Positions 36,328 through 46,118 are shown, counted from the first letter of the stretch. The stretch is 46,675 bases of DNA from an uncultured Bacteroidota bacterium (GCA_902609095.1 CACLQQ010000012.1:1-46675), one strand, 5' to 3'. Program-made: numbers and translations. Notes: a model not told the origin generated them from the sequence alone.

Positions 36328-37257
36328 ATGAATATCCATCACCTCAAATACTTCATAGCATTAGCTAAAAGAAATAATTATAGAGAAGCTGCCGTCTTTT
36401 GTAATGTCTCTCAACCTGCCATCAGCATGGCTATTAAATCGATGGAGACAAAACTCGGGGCCCCTTTATTTAAAAGGCATAAAAATCCGATCGAGTTAAC
36501 GGAGTTTGGTGAGAAGATTTATCATCATGGATTAAGCATCATCAGTGAGTATGAACAGATGATGGCCTATCAAGATAGTGATGGCGAGCTTAGAGGACAA
36601 ATAAACCTGGGAGTTATTCCTACAATTGCCTCAGCACTTATTCCATTGTTTATAGGTCAATTTATTAAAGACTATCCTCATGTTAAGGTGAACGTTGAAG
36701 AGCTCACTACATCTAACGTGATTAATAAGATAAAGAAAGATGAGTTAGATGCAGGAGTTATTGCCACGCCAATTGATAATCTTAAATTAAAGCATGAAGT
36801 CCTCTATTTCGAGGAATTTATGGTTTACAGCTCAGATAAAATTGACAAAGATTATTTGCTGCCTTCTGATATAGAGATTAAGGAATTATGGCTTTTAGAG
36901 GAAGGACATTGTTTAAGATCACAGATCATAAATTTGTGTGAGCTAAAGGCAAAGACGGATGGAATGATTAACTATAACGCAGGAAGCATAGATACCTTAT
37001 TGAATTTAGTCGATACTCAGGGCGGGCTTACGATTGTTCCTGAACTAGTTATAAAGCAGCTTAGTGCTTACAGGAGAAAGCGCTTATCGATGTTCAATCC
37101 ACCTGCACCTGTCAGAGAGGTTAGCTTAGTGTCGCATCCTTATAACATCAAGAGAAAACAATTGGAAGCAGTCCTAAAGACCATTGATAAGGTTATACCT
37201 AATTATATGAAGGATCGAGAGGATGTTATAAACCCTCCAATCACGTTAACACCCTAA
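36328..37257 (+). CDS. oxyR: LysR-family peroxide sensor OxyR
   Basis: The 309-residue LysR regulator has an N-terminal winged helix (NIHHLKYFIALAKR, VSQPAISMAIKSME) and an effector domain. OxyR is indicated by the GHCLRSQIINLC segment, where Cys195 and Cys204 sit nine residues apart, as do the redox pair C199/C208 of E. coli OxyR. Oxidation of such a pair switches on antioxidant genes. It is downstream of the ankyrin gene and its stop overlaps the 3' end of a convergent ridA pseudogene by four bases. No catalase or ahpC lies in the window. Confidence 0.88.
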   Translation: MNIHHLKYFIALAKRNNYREAAVFCNVSQPAISMAIKSMETKLGAPLFKRHKNPIELTEFGEKIYHHGLSIISEYEQMMAYQDSDGELRGQINLGVIPTIASALIPLFIGQFIKDYPHVKVNVEELTTSNVINKIKKDELDAGVIATPIDNLKLKHEVLYFEEFMVYSSDKIDKDYLLPSDIEIKELWLLEEGHCLRSQIINLCELKAKTDGMINYNAGSIDTLLNLVDTQGGLTIVPELVIKQLSAYRRKRLSMFNPPAPVREVSLVSHPYNIKRKQLEAVLKTIDKVIPNYMKDREDVINPPITLTP

Positions 37258-37613
37258 TGATCTGGGAGAGAAGCTATGGCTTCAAGTTCTATTAAGCACC
37301 CTAAATGAAGGTCGGAAACTGGTAGGATGGAACGAGCAGGCTTGTGTTCACCAAAGAATTGATTATATACCTCATTGACGATTCCCCAATCGCTTATATT
37401 AGTTATATAAGCTGTTGTTTTAATCATATCTTTTCTTGTTAGCCCCTATGATGCGATTAGATCTTCAACTTTTTTGAGAACAAACATGGTTTGTGCTCTA
37501 ATACCTACAGCATTCTTTTTAGTTGCGCCGTTTATAAGAGGTAGTTGACCGGAAGTGAATATTAGATTATTGGCTTTTTTATATAGGCTATAGTGGGGCT
37601 GAATCTGTGACAT
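37254..37613 (-). pseudogene. ridA: RidA family deaminase, single nonsense codon
   Basis: From ATG 37613 the frame is intact to TAG at 37254 (120 codons, normal for RidA) except for TAG at 37446-37448, codon 56, in LIAS-stop-GLTRKDM. The rest matches RidA, which removes reactive enamines/imines: ANNLIFTSGQLPL, KTTAYITN and NEVYNQFFGEHKPARS. The simplest origin is CAG to TAG. It is a recent knockout and possibly still readable at a low level. It is convergent with oxyR, with which it overlaps by four bases. Confidence 0.8.
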
Positions 37614-37771
37614 AAGCGTAGAATTACTATATTATGAATATTTTTAAGATGAATTACAACGAAAAGTTTTTATTTGGCAAATTAGTTTAAAGTGTCCAAA
37701 ATTGTGTCATAGTAGTGTGAGCAATTGACTATTCTTCATTATGATTACTGATGTAAGTATTAACACCGACA

Positions 37772-39835
37772 TTGGCAGTGAATCAACATTTACAAAATAT
37801 AATAAGAGAGCATGGCCTTGACCCTGAAGACAAAAGACTTCTTTCTCTCATCAAGAAGATAGGCAAATCAGATAAAAGTGAAGAGGCCAGCTCTCTGGAT
37901 AATTATATCCTTAGTCAGGTAATAGATAGAGCGACTTGCTCAGTTGATATTATTAGACTTATCAATGAAGAAGGAGATTTTAACAATAGTGTCTTGGTAT
38001 TTAGAAATGAATCTGCTAAAAAGATTCTACCTGATGATTCGAAACTTTATATCCATTTTGATGAGTTATCGGAGCTAATCCCTTCAGCTCTTACTAATAA
38101 AGACGCATGCACAAAAAGGCTCGTGTTTGACTATGAACAGATGGTCAGTATTGAGCAACAAGAAATTAAATTTGAATTAGTTGAGTTTAAACAAGGTGCG
38201 AAGTCGAAAAAATATCGTTGTTATCTGCGAATTGAAGAAATTAATAATCATAAGTACTTGGTACGCCGATTTTATGAAATATATGATTTTAACCTTTTTA
38301 CACAGCTCGAAGATCATGAGCAGGATCAGCTCTCCAAAGGAATAATTGATGCCTTGCCTGGTGGAGTAACAATTATTAGTTCCAAAGGGGAGCTTCAATA
38401 TGCTTCAAAACAAGTTGGAGAAATATTTAGTTGGCCTGCTGAATTTGTGGCTGTTGGGACTAGGGTATCTGATTACTTTATTGAAGAAGATCAGAAAAGA
38501 CTAATTCAATATTTTACTGAGAAAGAAAATTATAGTATTGAGACTTTGAATTTGAAGGGAAAGAGATATGACGGGACCATATTCCCATGCCAAGCACAGG
38601 TTAAAAAATTCTGCGACCAAAGTACAGGTGAAGATTCGATAATATCTTTCGTAAGAGACAATTCTCAGAATCAAGAAGCACTCAACTTAGTCAATGAGAG
38701 AAAAGCGATCTATGAAGCCTTAATTAATAATTCATTTAGTGCTATTGATATCTCTGAGATTCGATTTGATGATGATAATCAAAAACTTCCTCAGGCCTAT
38801 CTTCTTCTTGCCAATCAGCGGATGAAGGATATTTTTGAGATAGCAGAAGGTCCAATTAGTCAAGATGAGATGCAGGAGCAATTAGAGTTGACTTTCAATG
38901 GAACTCAAGAGAGCATTCAAGCGGGACTGAATGAAATATTTCAAAATACATTTTATATTCAAAAGGTAACTATTAAGAAGGGTGGGAAGGAGCATCTCTT
39001 CAATGCTTTGGTGAGATTGATCATAGTAGGAAAAAAAACATTTATTATCCGGATTTTTGATGATATTACAGAGGCTTCGGCAAAGCAAGATATAATCGAT
39101 GGTCAAATCAGTGCTTTAAAAGCCAGGAAACAAGAGCTAGAAAAATATATTGAGTCAAATCTACAACTTGAGAAATTCGCTTATATCGCCGCCCATGATC
39201 TCAAGGCACCATTAAGTACAGTTCTTTCATTTTCTCAGTTGATCAAGAGGTCATCCTATGATAGACTTTTAGAAAGGGATCAAAATTTCTTGGATATCGT
39301 AATTCAGAGTACAAATAATATGATGCTCCTAATTGAAGATCTGCTCACTTTCTCAAGGGTGAATACTAAAAAATTTCAAATCGAGAGCATTGTAATTGAA
39401 GATTTGATTGAAACTGTGATGATAGATCTAACAACATCTATTCAGCAGAAGCAGGCTGAAATAAAGTGGGACTTAGGCATAAAGGCTATCAGAGCAGATA
39501 AGATCAAATTGCTCCAATTATTCGAAAATCTGCTCAGGAATTCTATAAAGTTCACCAAGCCAGACGATAAACCACAAATACAAGTTTCATTAGAAGATCA
39601 GCCAACTCACTATTTATTCAAACTCAGAGATAATGGTATTGGTATTTCACAAGATCATTTGAAAAAAGTGTTTGGGATTTTTGAAAAATTACATAGTAAG
39701 AATGTGTTTGAGGGTACTGGTTTAGGTTTAAGTATTTGCGCAAAAATAGTCGAACAACATCAAGGGCAGATTTGGGTTGAGTCCGAATTAGATCAAGGAA
39801 GTACTTTCTACTTTACTATCAGTAAAGAACTTTAG
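37772..39835 (+). CDS. PAS-domain sensor histidine kinase
   Basis: The 687 residues have no membrane segment or signal peptide, so the kinase is cytosolic. After an unassigned N-terminal region (about 1-185) come two PAS-type modules (about 190-310 and 315-440) and a short coiled coil. The HisKA H-box is AAHDLKAPLSTVLSF with His475. HATPase boxes are NLLRNSIKF (N), DNGIGIS (G1) and GTGLGLSI (G2). No ATG starts the frame: TTG 37772 or GTG 37778 must be used, and a TAA lies upstream. No receiver domain or cognate regulator is adjacent; the nearest regulator (46119) is far away. Confidence 0.88.
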   Translation: MAVNQHLQNIIREHGLDPEDKRLLSLIKKIGKSDKSEEASSLDNYILSQVIDRATCSVDIIRLINEEGDFNNSVLVFRNESAKKILPDDSKLYIHFDELSELIPSALTNKDACTKRLVFDYEQMVSIEQQEIKFELVEFKQGAKSKKYRCYLRIEEINNHKYLVRRFYEIYDFNLFTQLEDHEQDQLSKGIIDALPGGVTIISSKGELQYASKQVGEIFSWPAEFVAVGTRVSDYFIEEDQKRLIQYFTEKENYSIETLNLKGKRYDGTIFPCQAQVKKFCDQSTGEDSIISFVRDNSQNQEALNLVNERKAIYEALINNSFSAIDISEIRFDDDNQKLPQAYLLLANQRMKDIFEIAEGPISQDEMQEQLELTFNGTQESIQAGLNEIFQNTFYIQKVTIKKGGKEHLFNALVRLIIVGKKTFIIRIFDDITEASAKQDIIDGQISALKARKQELEKYIESNLQLEKFAYIAAHDLKAPLSTVLSFSQLIKRSSYDRLLERDQNFLDIVIQSTNNMMLLIEDLLTFSRVNTKKFQIESIVIEDLIETVMIDLTTSIQQKQAEIKWDLGIKAIRADKIKLLQLFENLLRNSIKFTKPDDKPQIQVSLEDQPTHYLFKLRDNGIGISQDHLKKVFGIFEKLHSKNVFEGTGLGLSICAKIVEQHQGQIWVESELDQGSTFYFTISKEL

Positions 39836-39896
39836 TGAACTTAATAGGGATATAGGAGTTACTTAATCTAAAACGACAAACTTCTGTTTCATCAAC

Positions 39897-40382
39897 ATGA
39901 TTATAGGTTTTCAACCACTCTCGATAGAAGAAGAAATAAAACAAAAGAGGTCATTCGTTAACATACATGAAAAGGCTGTAGTTAATGTTATGTATACCCA
40001 CAGCTGGGTTATTGAGCAAATGAGGGTATACTTTAAAAGATATGGTATAACTATAAAACAGTATAACATTCTGCGTATTCTTACAGGTGCTAACGGTCCC
40101 TTGTCTACTTCTCAGGTAAGAGAAAGAATGTTGGATAAAATGTCAGATACGACTCGTCTTGTAGACCGAATGATTAAGAAAGGGTGGGTTGAGAAAAAAG
40201 TCTCATCGAGTGACAGAAGATTAGTTGACATCATGATAACGGATCATGGATTAGATCTCTTGGATCAAGTAAATGATATTCATGATAAGTCTGCTGAGAT
40301 AATGGGAAATTTGAGTGAAGAAGAGATTGAGCAACTTTCACTCTTGTTGGATAAAATTAGGAACTACAGAGTTTCGAGTTGA
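39897..40382 (+). CDS. MarR-family transcriptional regulator
   Basis: The 161-residue winged-helix protein carries the MarR pattern: a helix with YNILRILTGANGPLSTSQ, the recognition region VRERMLDKMSDTTRLVDRM and the wing KKVSSSDRRLVDIMIT. It starts 61 bases after the kinase. Its last 19 bases overlap the convergent phosphopantetheinyl transferase gene. The ligand and target genes are unknown. Confidence 0.88.
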   Translation: MIIGFQPLSIEEEIKQKRSFVNIHEKAVVNVMYTHSWVIEQMRVYFKRYGITIKQYNILRILTGANGPLSTSQVRERMLDKMSDTTRLVDRMIKKGWVEKKVSSSDRRLVDIMITDHGLDLLDQVNDIHDKSAEIMGNLSEEEIEQLSLLLDKIRNYRVSS

Positions 40383-40990
40383 TCACAGTACACCATATAA
40401 AGCCCATTAATCTTAGACGTATGCAATTTATATGATTTTTGCAATCCTATCTTCTGGAGTTTACCGATAACTTCTGCTTCTCTAATTGAAAAACTCAAGT
40501 GACTTTTATAATCGATTTCCTTCTGTCCATAAGCCTTGTACATTGCTTCTTTAGCGCACCATATGAAATGTAGTGCATCCATTTTATTGCACCCAACAAA
40601 TACCTCTAAATCCATTGGATTGCAGAACTTATGTTCAATTTTTAGAATTAAAGGATTCGTGATCTGAATATCTAAGCCACATGGCTGATTAGACGTATAT
40701 AACGCTGCGTACTCTCCACTGTGAGATATACTTAGCTCTATTTCTAAAGGAATTTGAGGCTTGCCAAATTCATCAATTATAAGATCCTTAGATGTGCATT
40801 GAGCATATTGCCTAATTAGAAATCTTCCTGCTAACCATTCTTTAATTCTATTAGGTTTCCATTTTGAAACTTCATCCCATTTAGAAGAGCTAATGGAGTT
40901 CTGTGATATGAAAAAATCTTCAGTCTCCCTGATCTGCCAAAGATGGACTTGTGATCCATTTTGTTTTTTATGATGAACTCTAAGTGGCAT
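40364..40990 (-). CDS. 4'-phosphopantetheinyl transferase (Sfp/AcpT type)
   Basis: The 208-residue protein attaches the 4'-phosphopantetheine arm of CoA to carrier proteins. The motifs SISHSGEYAALY, GLDIQ (the metal-binding G-x-D) and WCAKEAMYKA (the W-x-x-KEA signature) are present. It lies convergent to marR (19-base overlap), and its 5' end is 51 bases from the divergent dcd start. No polyketide or peptide synthetase is in the window, so the acyl carrier protein of fatty-acid synthesis is the likely target. Confidence 0.86.
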   Translation of the reverse strand: MPLRVHHKKQNGSQVHLWQIRETEDFFISQNSISSSKWDEVSKWKPNRIKEWLAGRFLIRQYAQCTSKDLIIDEFGKPQIPLEIELSISHSGEYAALYTSNQPCGLDIQITNPLILKIEHKFCNPMDLEVFVGCNKMDALHFIWCAKEAMYKAYGQKEIDYKSHLSFSIREAEVIGKLQKIGLQKSYKLHTSKINGLYMVYCDQLETL

Positions 40991-41041
40991 TACAGATTTA
41001 AGGAGGATATAATTGTTTTCTTTGTCCTAATAATAGAACTA

Positions 41042-41578
41042 ATGATACTTACAGACGCAAAGATATTAGAGTCAATCGATTCTGGAGAGATAGTTATAGA
41101 GCCTTTTGATAGATCTTGTTTGGGCACAAATTCTTATGATGTTCATCTAAGTAAGTATTTAGCTACCTATCAAGATAGTGTATTGGACGCTAAGAAGCAT
41201 AATGAGGTTGAGCATTTTGAAATTGGAGATGAAGGTTTCTTATTGCAGCCTGGCACATTATATCTGGGTGCAACTTTAGAGTATACCGAGACATATAACA
41301 CCGTTCCGTTTTTAGAAGGAAAGTCGAGCATAGGAAGATTGGGAATAGATATACACGCCACAGCAGGCAAAGGTGACATTGGGTTTTGTAATACCTGGAC
41401 ATTAGAAATTTCCTGTGTGCATCCAGTGAGAGTTTACCACGGTATGCCTATTGGGCAGCTAATATATTTCACCACCGAAGGGGAGGTAATCAATTTTTAT
41501 AATATTAAGAAAAATGCCAAGTATGTAAGCAGGTCAGTCAAACCTGTTGAATCTATGATGTGGAAAAACAAGTTTTAA
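41042..41578 (+). CDS. dcd: dCTP deaminase
   Basis: I place the start at ATG 41042 (MILTDAKILESID), giving 178 residues, the normal length; an earlier reading from 40961 would overlap the transferase. Motifs are IEPFDRSCLGTNSYD, EGKSSIGRLGIDIHATAG and NTWTLEISC, the last carrying the catalytic Glu. Dcd converts dCTP to dUTP, feeding dTMP synthesis. The stop is four bases from that of the convergent PASTA gene. Confidence 0.92.
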   Translation: MILTDAKILESIDSGEIVIEPFDRSCLGTNSYDVHLSKYLATYQDSVLDAKKHNEVEHFEIGDEGFLLQPGTLYLGATLEYTETYNTVPFLEGKSSIGRLGIDIHATAGKGDIGFCNTWTLEISCVHPVRVYHGMPIGQLIYFTTEGEVINFYNIKKNAKYVSRSVKPVESMMWKNKF

Positions 41579-41582
41579 TCTC

Positions 41583-42410
41583 TTAAGGTGCTTTTACCAC
41601 CAAGTTTATCGACAGACCAGCTGCGAGTTTAGAACCATCGGCAACTGGGTTTTGTCTAACTATTATTGATTTGTTTAAGTCTTCAATGCCTAAGTCATTC
41701 GCATAAGTAACTTCTCCAACACTGAATTTACTATTCTCGATTGTCCATATGGCTCTGGCGTATGTGAGTCCTTCAACATTGGGAATGACAAATGATCCAC
41801 CTTCGTGACTACTTACCACAAATTTAAGTCTACTCCCTCGTTCTATTTTATAGGCTTCTAACCTGATATTTGAAGAGCTAATTTTTTCATTCCCATGCCA
41901 AACTTCAAGAATTGTCCCAGTTGTCAATGGGTCATATTTGAAATCCTTAATTTCGCTCGCAATAGCTTTTTGCTGTAACTGTTTTCTTAAGGATTCATAA
42001 TCTTTGCCATACATTGGTAATATGGGCTCTTTGAGTTCAATAACATCAGGGTTATATTTAGTTGTGGTTACATAAATTTTGCGATCTTCTTTGACCTGAG
42101 ATCCACCATTAGGATTTTGATTTTGAATCAGACCTCCAGGTTTTCCAACTATATGTACAGAGTCATTTACAATCATCTCAAAACTTTTCGATGTTGCATC
42201 ATCTTGAGCATCAGTTATATGCTGATCTATATAGTTGGGCATGTCCAGTTTCTGACCATGATTTGTATAGATTTTTAACCACTGCAAGACGCCAAAAATC
42301 ACTACCAATATAAAAAGTAGAACCCCTAATATGTTATATATGAATGTCCTATTAGTCAAAAGTTGAGATATTTGGGCGACGAAATTACTCTTCTCATACG
42401 ATGAGCTCAT
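41583..42410 (-). CDS. PASTA-domain membrane protein
   Basis: The 275 residues begin with a cytoplasmic stretch and one membrane helix (about 24-46). These are followed by three beta-rich PASTA-type modules, the last with VPSVEGLT-like PNVEGLTYARAIWTIENSKF and VRQNPVADGSKL. PASTA domains bind peptidoglycan or lipid II fragments, but there is no kinase domain, unlike PknB. Proteins of this size are common in Bacteroidota. It is anchored in the inner membrane facing the periplasm. Confidence 0.86.
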   Translation of the reverse strand: MSSSYEKSNFVAQISQLLTNRTFIYNILGVLLFILVVIFGVLQWLKIYTNHGQKLDMPNYIDQHITDAQDDATSKSFEMIVNDSVHIVGKPGGLIQNQNPNGGSQVKEDRKIYVTTTKYNPDVIELKEPILPMYGKDYESLRKQLQQKAIASEIKDFKYDPLTTGTILEVWHGNEKISSSNIRLEAYKIERGSRLKFVVSSHEGGSFVIPNVEGLTYARAIWTIENSKFSVGEVTYANDLGIEDLNKSIIVRQNPVADGSKLAAGLSINLVVKAP

Positions 42411-42500
42411 TTAATTTGTTCACTTTGTTATTTAAAAGTAACGTCTTTCCATGGATAATAGGTATTTGATTGAGTTAGTGGATCATCAAAACGATAAATA

Positions 42501-43796
42501 TTGAATAGAGAAATCCTAAGACTGGCCATACCTAATATTTTAAGTAATATTTCAATTCCCTTACTATCAGCTGTTGATACGGCGTTGATGGGGAATTTAT
42601 CACCTTTTTATTTAGGTGCCATTGGGCTTGGTTCTATGATCTTTAATTTCATTTACTGGAATTTTGGATTTTTACGCATGGGCACCACAGGAATGGTTGC
42701 TCAAGCTTATGGAGAGGACAATGTCAACTTAATGGATAATCTTCTCGTAGCATCACTCAGATTGAGCTTCTTGCTTTCTGTGGGAATTATGCTCCTAAGT
42801 CCATGGTTGTTTGAAGTGTTCAACTCTTTGTTGTTGATCGATGACAAACATAATAGTATCGTAAGCAAGTATATTTATATTAGAATTTTAGATGCACCGG
42901 CGACTTTGGGCATATATGTGTTAATGGGTTGGTTTTTTGGGAGCCAAAATGCTTTCATTCCATTGCTTGTGACCATCATAATTAATGGTGCAAATATAGT
43001 TTTGAGTTACACATTAGTTCATTTCTATGGCTGGGATATATCAGGTGTAGCTTGGGGTACTGTTTTGTCTCAGTATTTAGGATTTTTTATGTTGTTATTA
43101 ATTTATTCCACTAAGAGAGGGGGGCAATCTTTTAAGTGGCTTTTCAAAAGATCAATACCATCTGTAGATGTTTCATCATTCTTCAAGATAAATATTGATT
43201 TATTCGTTAGGACAGTAAGCTTAACACTTTCATTCTTACTGCTATACAGATGGTCGAATTTGTCAGGCCCTGTTGTGTTGGCCGCCAATGTCATCATACT
43301 GCAGATGATTAGTTGGGTGTCATTTGTAACTGATGGATTTGCTTTTGCTGCTGAGAGTATAGTCGGAAAGTATAAGGGTAGAAATAGTAATAAAAAATTA
43401 CTGAAGGCGGTGACGCTCATAATGAAATGGGGTATGGTTTTAGCTTTTTGTTTCACTCTAACTTATTGGCTCTTTACTGAGAAAATTATTGATATATATA
43501 CAGCGGATCAAATGGTTTTTAGCGAAGTTAAGAGTTTGAAATTCATAATTATACTAATGCCCTTGATAGGATTCTTATGTTATATATATGATGGAATATT
43601 TATAGGTCTATTGCAAACTCAAGCGATGAGGGATACGATGATCTTTTCTCTAATATTGTATATTTTGATGTTGATATATTTCGGGGATAAGGGTAATGTA
43701 TATTTGTGGGTTAGTTTTTCATTGTTTCTAGGCCTTAGAGGCTTGTCTCAAACTTTATACTGGGCATTTAAAATCAAAAGAGAATTAGTTCATTGA
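42501..43796 (+). CDS. MATE family efflux transporter
   Basis: The 431 residues give about 12 membrane helices with the MATE repeat pattern (LSNISIPLLSAVDTALMG and GTTGMVAQAYGEDN in the first half, WVSFVTDGFAFAAESIVG in the second). MATE carriers expel cationic drugs or metabolites using H+ or Na+. The start is TTG 42501: an in-frame stop precedes it and no ATG lies at the expected place. It is divergent from the PASTA gene by 90 bases. Confidence 0.9.
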   Translation: MNREILRLAIPNILSNISIPLLSAVDTALMGNLSPFYLGAIGLGSMIFNFIYWNFGFLRMGTTGMVAQAYGEDNVNLMDNLLVASLRLSFLLSVGIMLLSPWLFEVFNSLLLIDDKHNSIVSKYIYIRILDAPATLGIYVLMGWFFGSQNAFIPLLVTIIINGANIVLSYTLVHFYGWDISGVAWGTVLSQYLGFFMLLLIYSTKRGGQSFKWLFKRSIPSVDVSSFFKINIDLFVRTVSLTLSFLLLYRWSNLSGPVVLAANVIILQMISWVSFVTDGFAFAAESIVGKYKGRNSNKKLLKAVTLIMKWGMVLAFCFTLTYWLFTEKIIDIYTADQMVFSEVKSLKFIIILMPLIGFLCYIYDGIFIGLLQTQAMRDTMIFSLILYILMLIYFGDKGNVYLWVSFSLFLGLRGLSQTLYWAFKIKRELVH

Positions 43797-43938
43797 TTTT
43801 ATTATACTTACGTATTTGAGTTATATTTAATATATTAGTGAGCCTAATGGATTTAGACTGTTATTGGGCGCTAAAAATCTCCCAAAAAGAGTACAGAAAA
43901 ATTTAATAAAATTTAGGTGTTAAGTGATCGCTTAAACC

Positions 43939-43946
43939 TATATTTG
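43939..43946 (+). promoter_or_regulatory. -7 promoter box of the peroxidase gene
   Basis: TATATTTG is a perfect TAnnTTTG box 37 bases before the peroxidase ATG, and GAGAGGAG at 43954-43961 is a possible ribosome site, though it is far from the start. No clear -33 TTG is seen. Confidence 0.45.
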
Positions 43947-43983
43947 TAAGTCCCGAGAGGAGTAGAGTGATAATAAGACGACC

Positions 43984-45885
43984 ATGACCCGAATTATATG
44001 TTCGATCATTTTCCTATTTTTAGGAACTATGTATATCTGTGCACAATCGACCAGATCGATTGACGGATCGTTCAATAATATATTTAACCCTGCATGGGGT
44101 AGCACTGGGGATGTGATGCAGAGATCTACACATGTAGGATTTGCAGATTTAATTGCGGCGCCAGGTGGCTTGAATAGACCTAATCCTCGTGATATTTCAA
44201 ATTCCTTATTTTCTCAAGAAGACGTTATCAGTGATGTCAAGAACCTCAGTGATTTTGTTTGGGTTTTTGGACAGTTCATAGACCATGATATCACATACGT
44301 TTTGGATGATGTGACTGAACCATTGGCTATTGCTATCCCCGATAATGATAAGATATTTGTTCCGGGTGGTCCTCCCATCTTTATGTTTCGCTCGTTAGCT
44401 AGTCAGGGAACTGGTACAAGTATTAATAATCCAAGAGCTTATTTTAATGATGTCACAGCATTCATTGATGGTAGCGTAATCTATGGTTCAGATAGGAATA
44501 GAGCATCTTGGCTAAGATCTTTTGAAGATGGCAAACTCAAGACTTCTGAGGGTAATTTATTACCGTGGAATACTATAACTGGTGAGTTTAATGATCCTAT
44601 AGATAGTAATGCGCCTTATATGGATAATGCAACAGGAATCACAACCAAGTTGTATTTAGCTGGAGATGCTCGAGCAAACGAGAACCCTTTATTGATAAGT
44701 TTCCACACGATTTTCGTTAGAGAGCACAATAGACTATGTGATCAATTTAGATCCAATAATCCTGATTGGACAGATGAGGAGCTATTTCAAACTGCACGAA
44801 GATGGAATGGAGCATTCTTGCAAAAAATCACATACGACGAATGGTTAACCGCCATGGGCATTACCCTTCCTGTTTATAGAGGATATCAAACGGACGTTAA
44901 TCCACAAATTATGAATGTGTTCTCAGCGGCTGCATTCAGGGTAGGGCATACTTTAATCAATAGTAATTTGTTGAGATTAGATGGAAATGGTGAGAAAATA
45001 GCGAGCGGCCATATAGGACTCAGAGATGCTTTTTTTAATCCTTCTGTAATAAATTTAGCAGGTGGTTTAGAGCCTTATCTCCGAGGTATGGCCTCTCAGG
45101 TACAGCAAAAAATGGATCCTAAAGTCATTGATGATGTGCGAAATTTCCTTTTCGGTGGACCGGAGTCTGGCGGTTTAGATTTAGCAGCAATTAATATAAA
45201 CAGGGGTAGGGAAAGAGGATTACCAGACTATAATACGGTCAGATCAAATTTTGGACTGCCCAAAATTAAAACTTTCTCCGAAATAACAAAGTCTGCTGAG
45301 GTTTCTGATGAATTATATAAATTATATGTTTCAGTCGATAATATAGATCCATGGGTAGGTATGTTATCAGAAGATTATATGCCAGATGCTATTTTGGGAA
45401 GTACACTGATGCATATCATTGAACGACAGTTTAGGATTCTACGAGATGGTGATAGGTACTATTATGAAGGCGATAGATTCTTTGATGAAGAAGATATTGC
45501 TCAAATTAAGTCAACCACTATGCGAGATATCATTATGCGTAATACTGATATAAAGTTGATGCAAGCAAATGTTTTTCAAGCCATGGAGCCCGAGATGCTC
45601 AATAGAGGTCCTGAGCTTGAGCAAGTGGCGCTGAGTGCAGAGATTTTTCCGAATCCAACAGTTGGTCAGTTTGAGATTAAGCTATTTATGGATTCTGAGC
45701 AAGACGTTACAATAAGTGTATTTGATAATTTGGGTCGCCAGATATATAGCTCAGTAGAAACAGTTCAAGAAGGAAATAACTTCATTGAATGTAATATCGA
45801 TGAGCAAACTGTATCTAATTTTTACAATGTATTAATCCAACAAGATCAGTTAAATTACAGAATCTTGAGAGTCTTTAAGCATTAA
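43984..45885 (+). CDS. Secreted animal-type haem peroxidase with type IX sorting domain
   Basis: The 633-residue protein has a signal peptide (about 1-20) and the animal-peroxidase (myeloperoxidase-like) fold. The distal segment FGQFIDHDIT carries Gln97, Asp100 and His101 (distal His), FVREHNRL is the catalytic-Arg region, and FRVGHTLIN carries proximal His322. The last 80 or so residues (EIFPNPTVGQFEIKL...) form a type IX secretion sorting domain, so it is exported and probably surface-attached. It should oxidise halides or small molecules with H2O2. It stands alone, with its own promoter box. Confidence 0.9.
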   Translation: MTRIICSIIFLFLGTMYICAQSTRSIDGSFNNIFNPAWGSTGDVMQRSTHVGFADLIAAPGGLNRPNPRDISNSLFSQEDVISDVKNLSDFVWVFGQFIDHDITYVLDDVTEPLAIAIPDNDKIFVPGGPPIFMFRSLASQGTGTSINNPRAYFNDVTAFIDGSVIYGSDRNRASWLRSFEDGKLKTSEGNLLPWNTITGEFNDPIDSNAPYMDNATGITTKLYLAGDARANENPLLISFHTIFVREHNRLCDQFRSNNPDWTDEELFQTARRWNGAFLQKITYDEWLTAMGITLPVYRGYQTDVNPQIMNVFSAAAFRVGHTLINSNLLRLDGNGEKIASGHIGLRDAFFNPSVINLAGGLEPYLRGMASQVQQKMDPKVIDDVRNFLFGGPESGGLDLAAININRGRERGLPDYNTVRSNFGLPKIKTFSEITKSAEVSDELYKLYVSVDNIDPWVGMLSEDYMPDAILGSTLMHIIERQFRILRDGDRYYYEGDRFFDEEDIAQIKSTTMRDIIMRNTDIKLMQANVFQAMEPEMLNRGPELEQVALSAEIFPNPTVGQFEIKLFMDSEQDVTISVFDNLGRQIYSSVETVQEGNNFIECNIDEQTVSNFYNVLIQQDQLNYRILRVFKH

Positions 45886-46118
45886 ATTCTCCTTCTTTTT
45901 TTGCTTCACAGTATGTAGCTTTCTTTTTGTCATAACTCATTCTGAGAATGATCCATTGACTGAGTGGTATCTTTTAATATGTTATAAAACAGGTGATTAC
46001 AAATATTATTTGACTATATGTATTTGTATTGGACTGATTTATAGTGTTTGGCACTCAATTTGTTCTTTAGGAGGGGTATAGAATTAGAATTATTAGTCGT
46101 TTTATATAAAACCGATTT

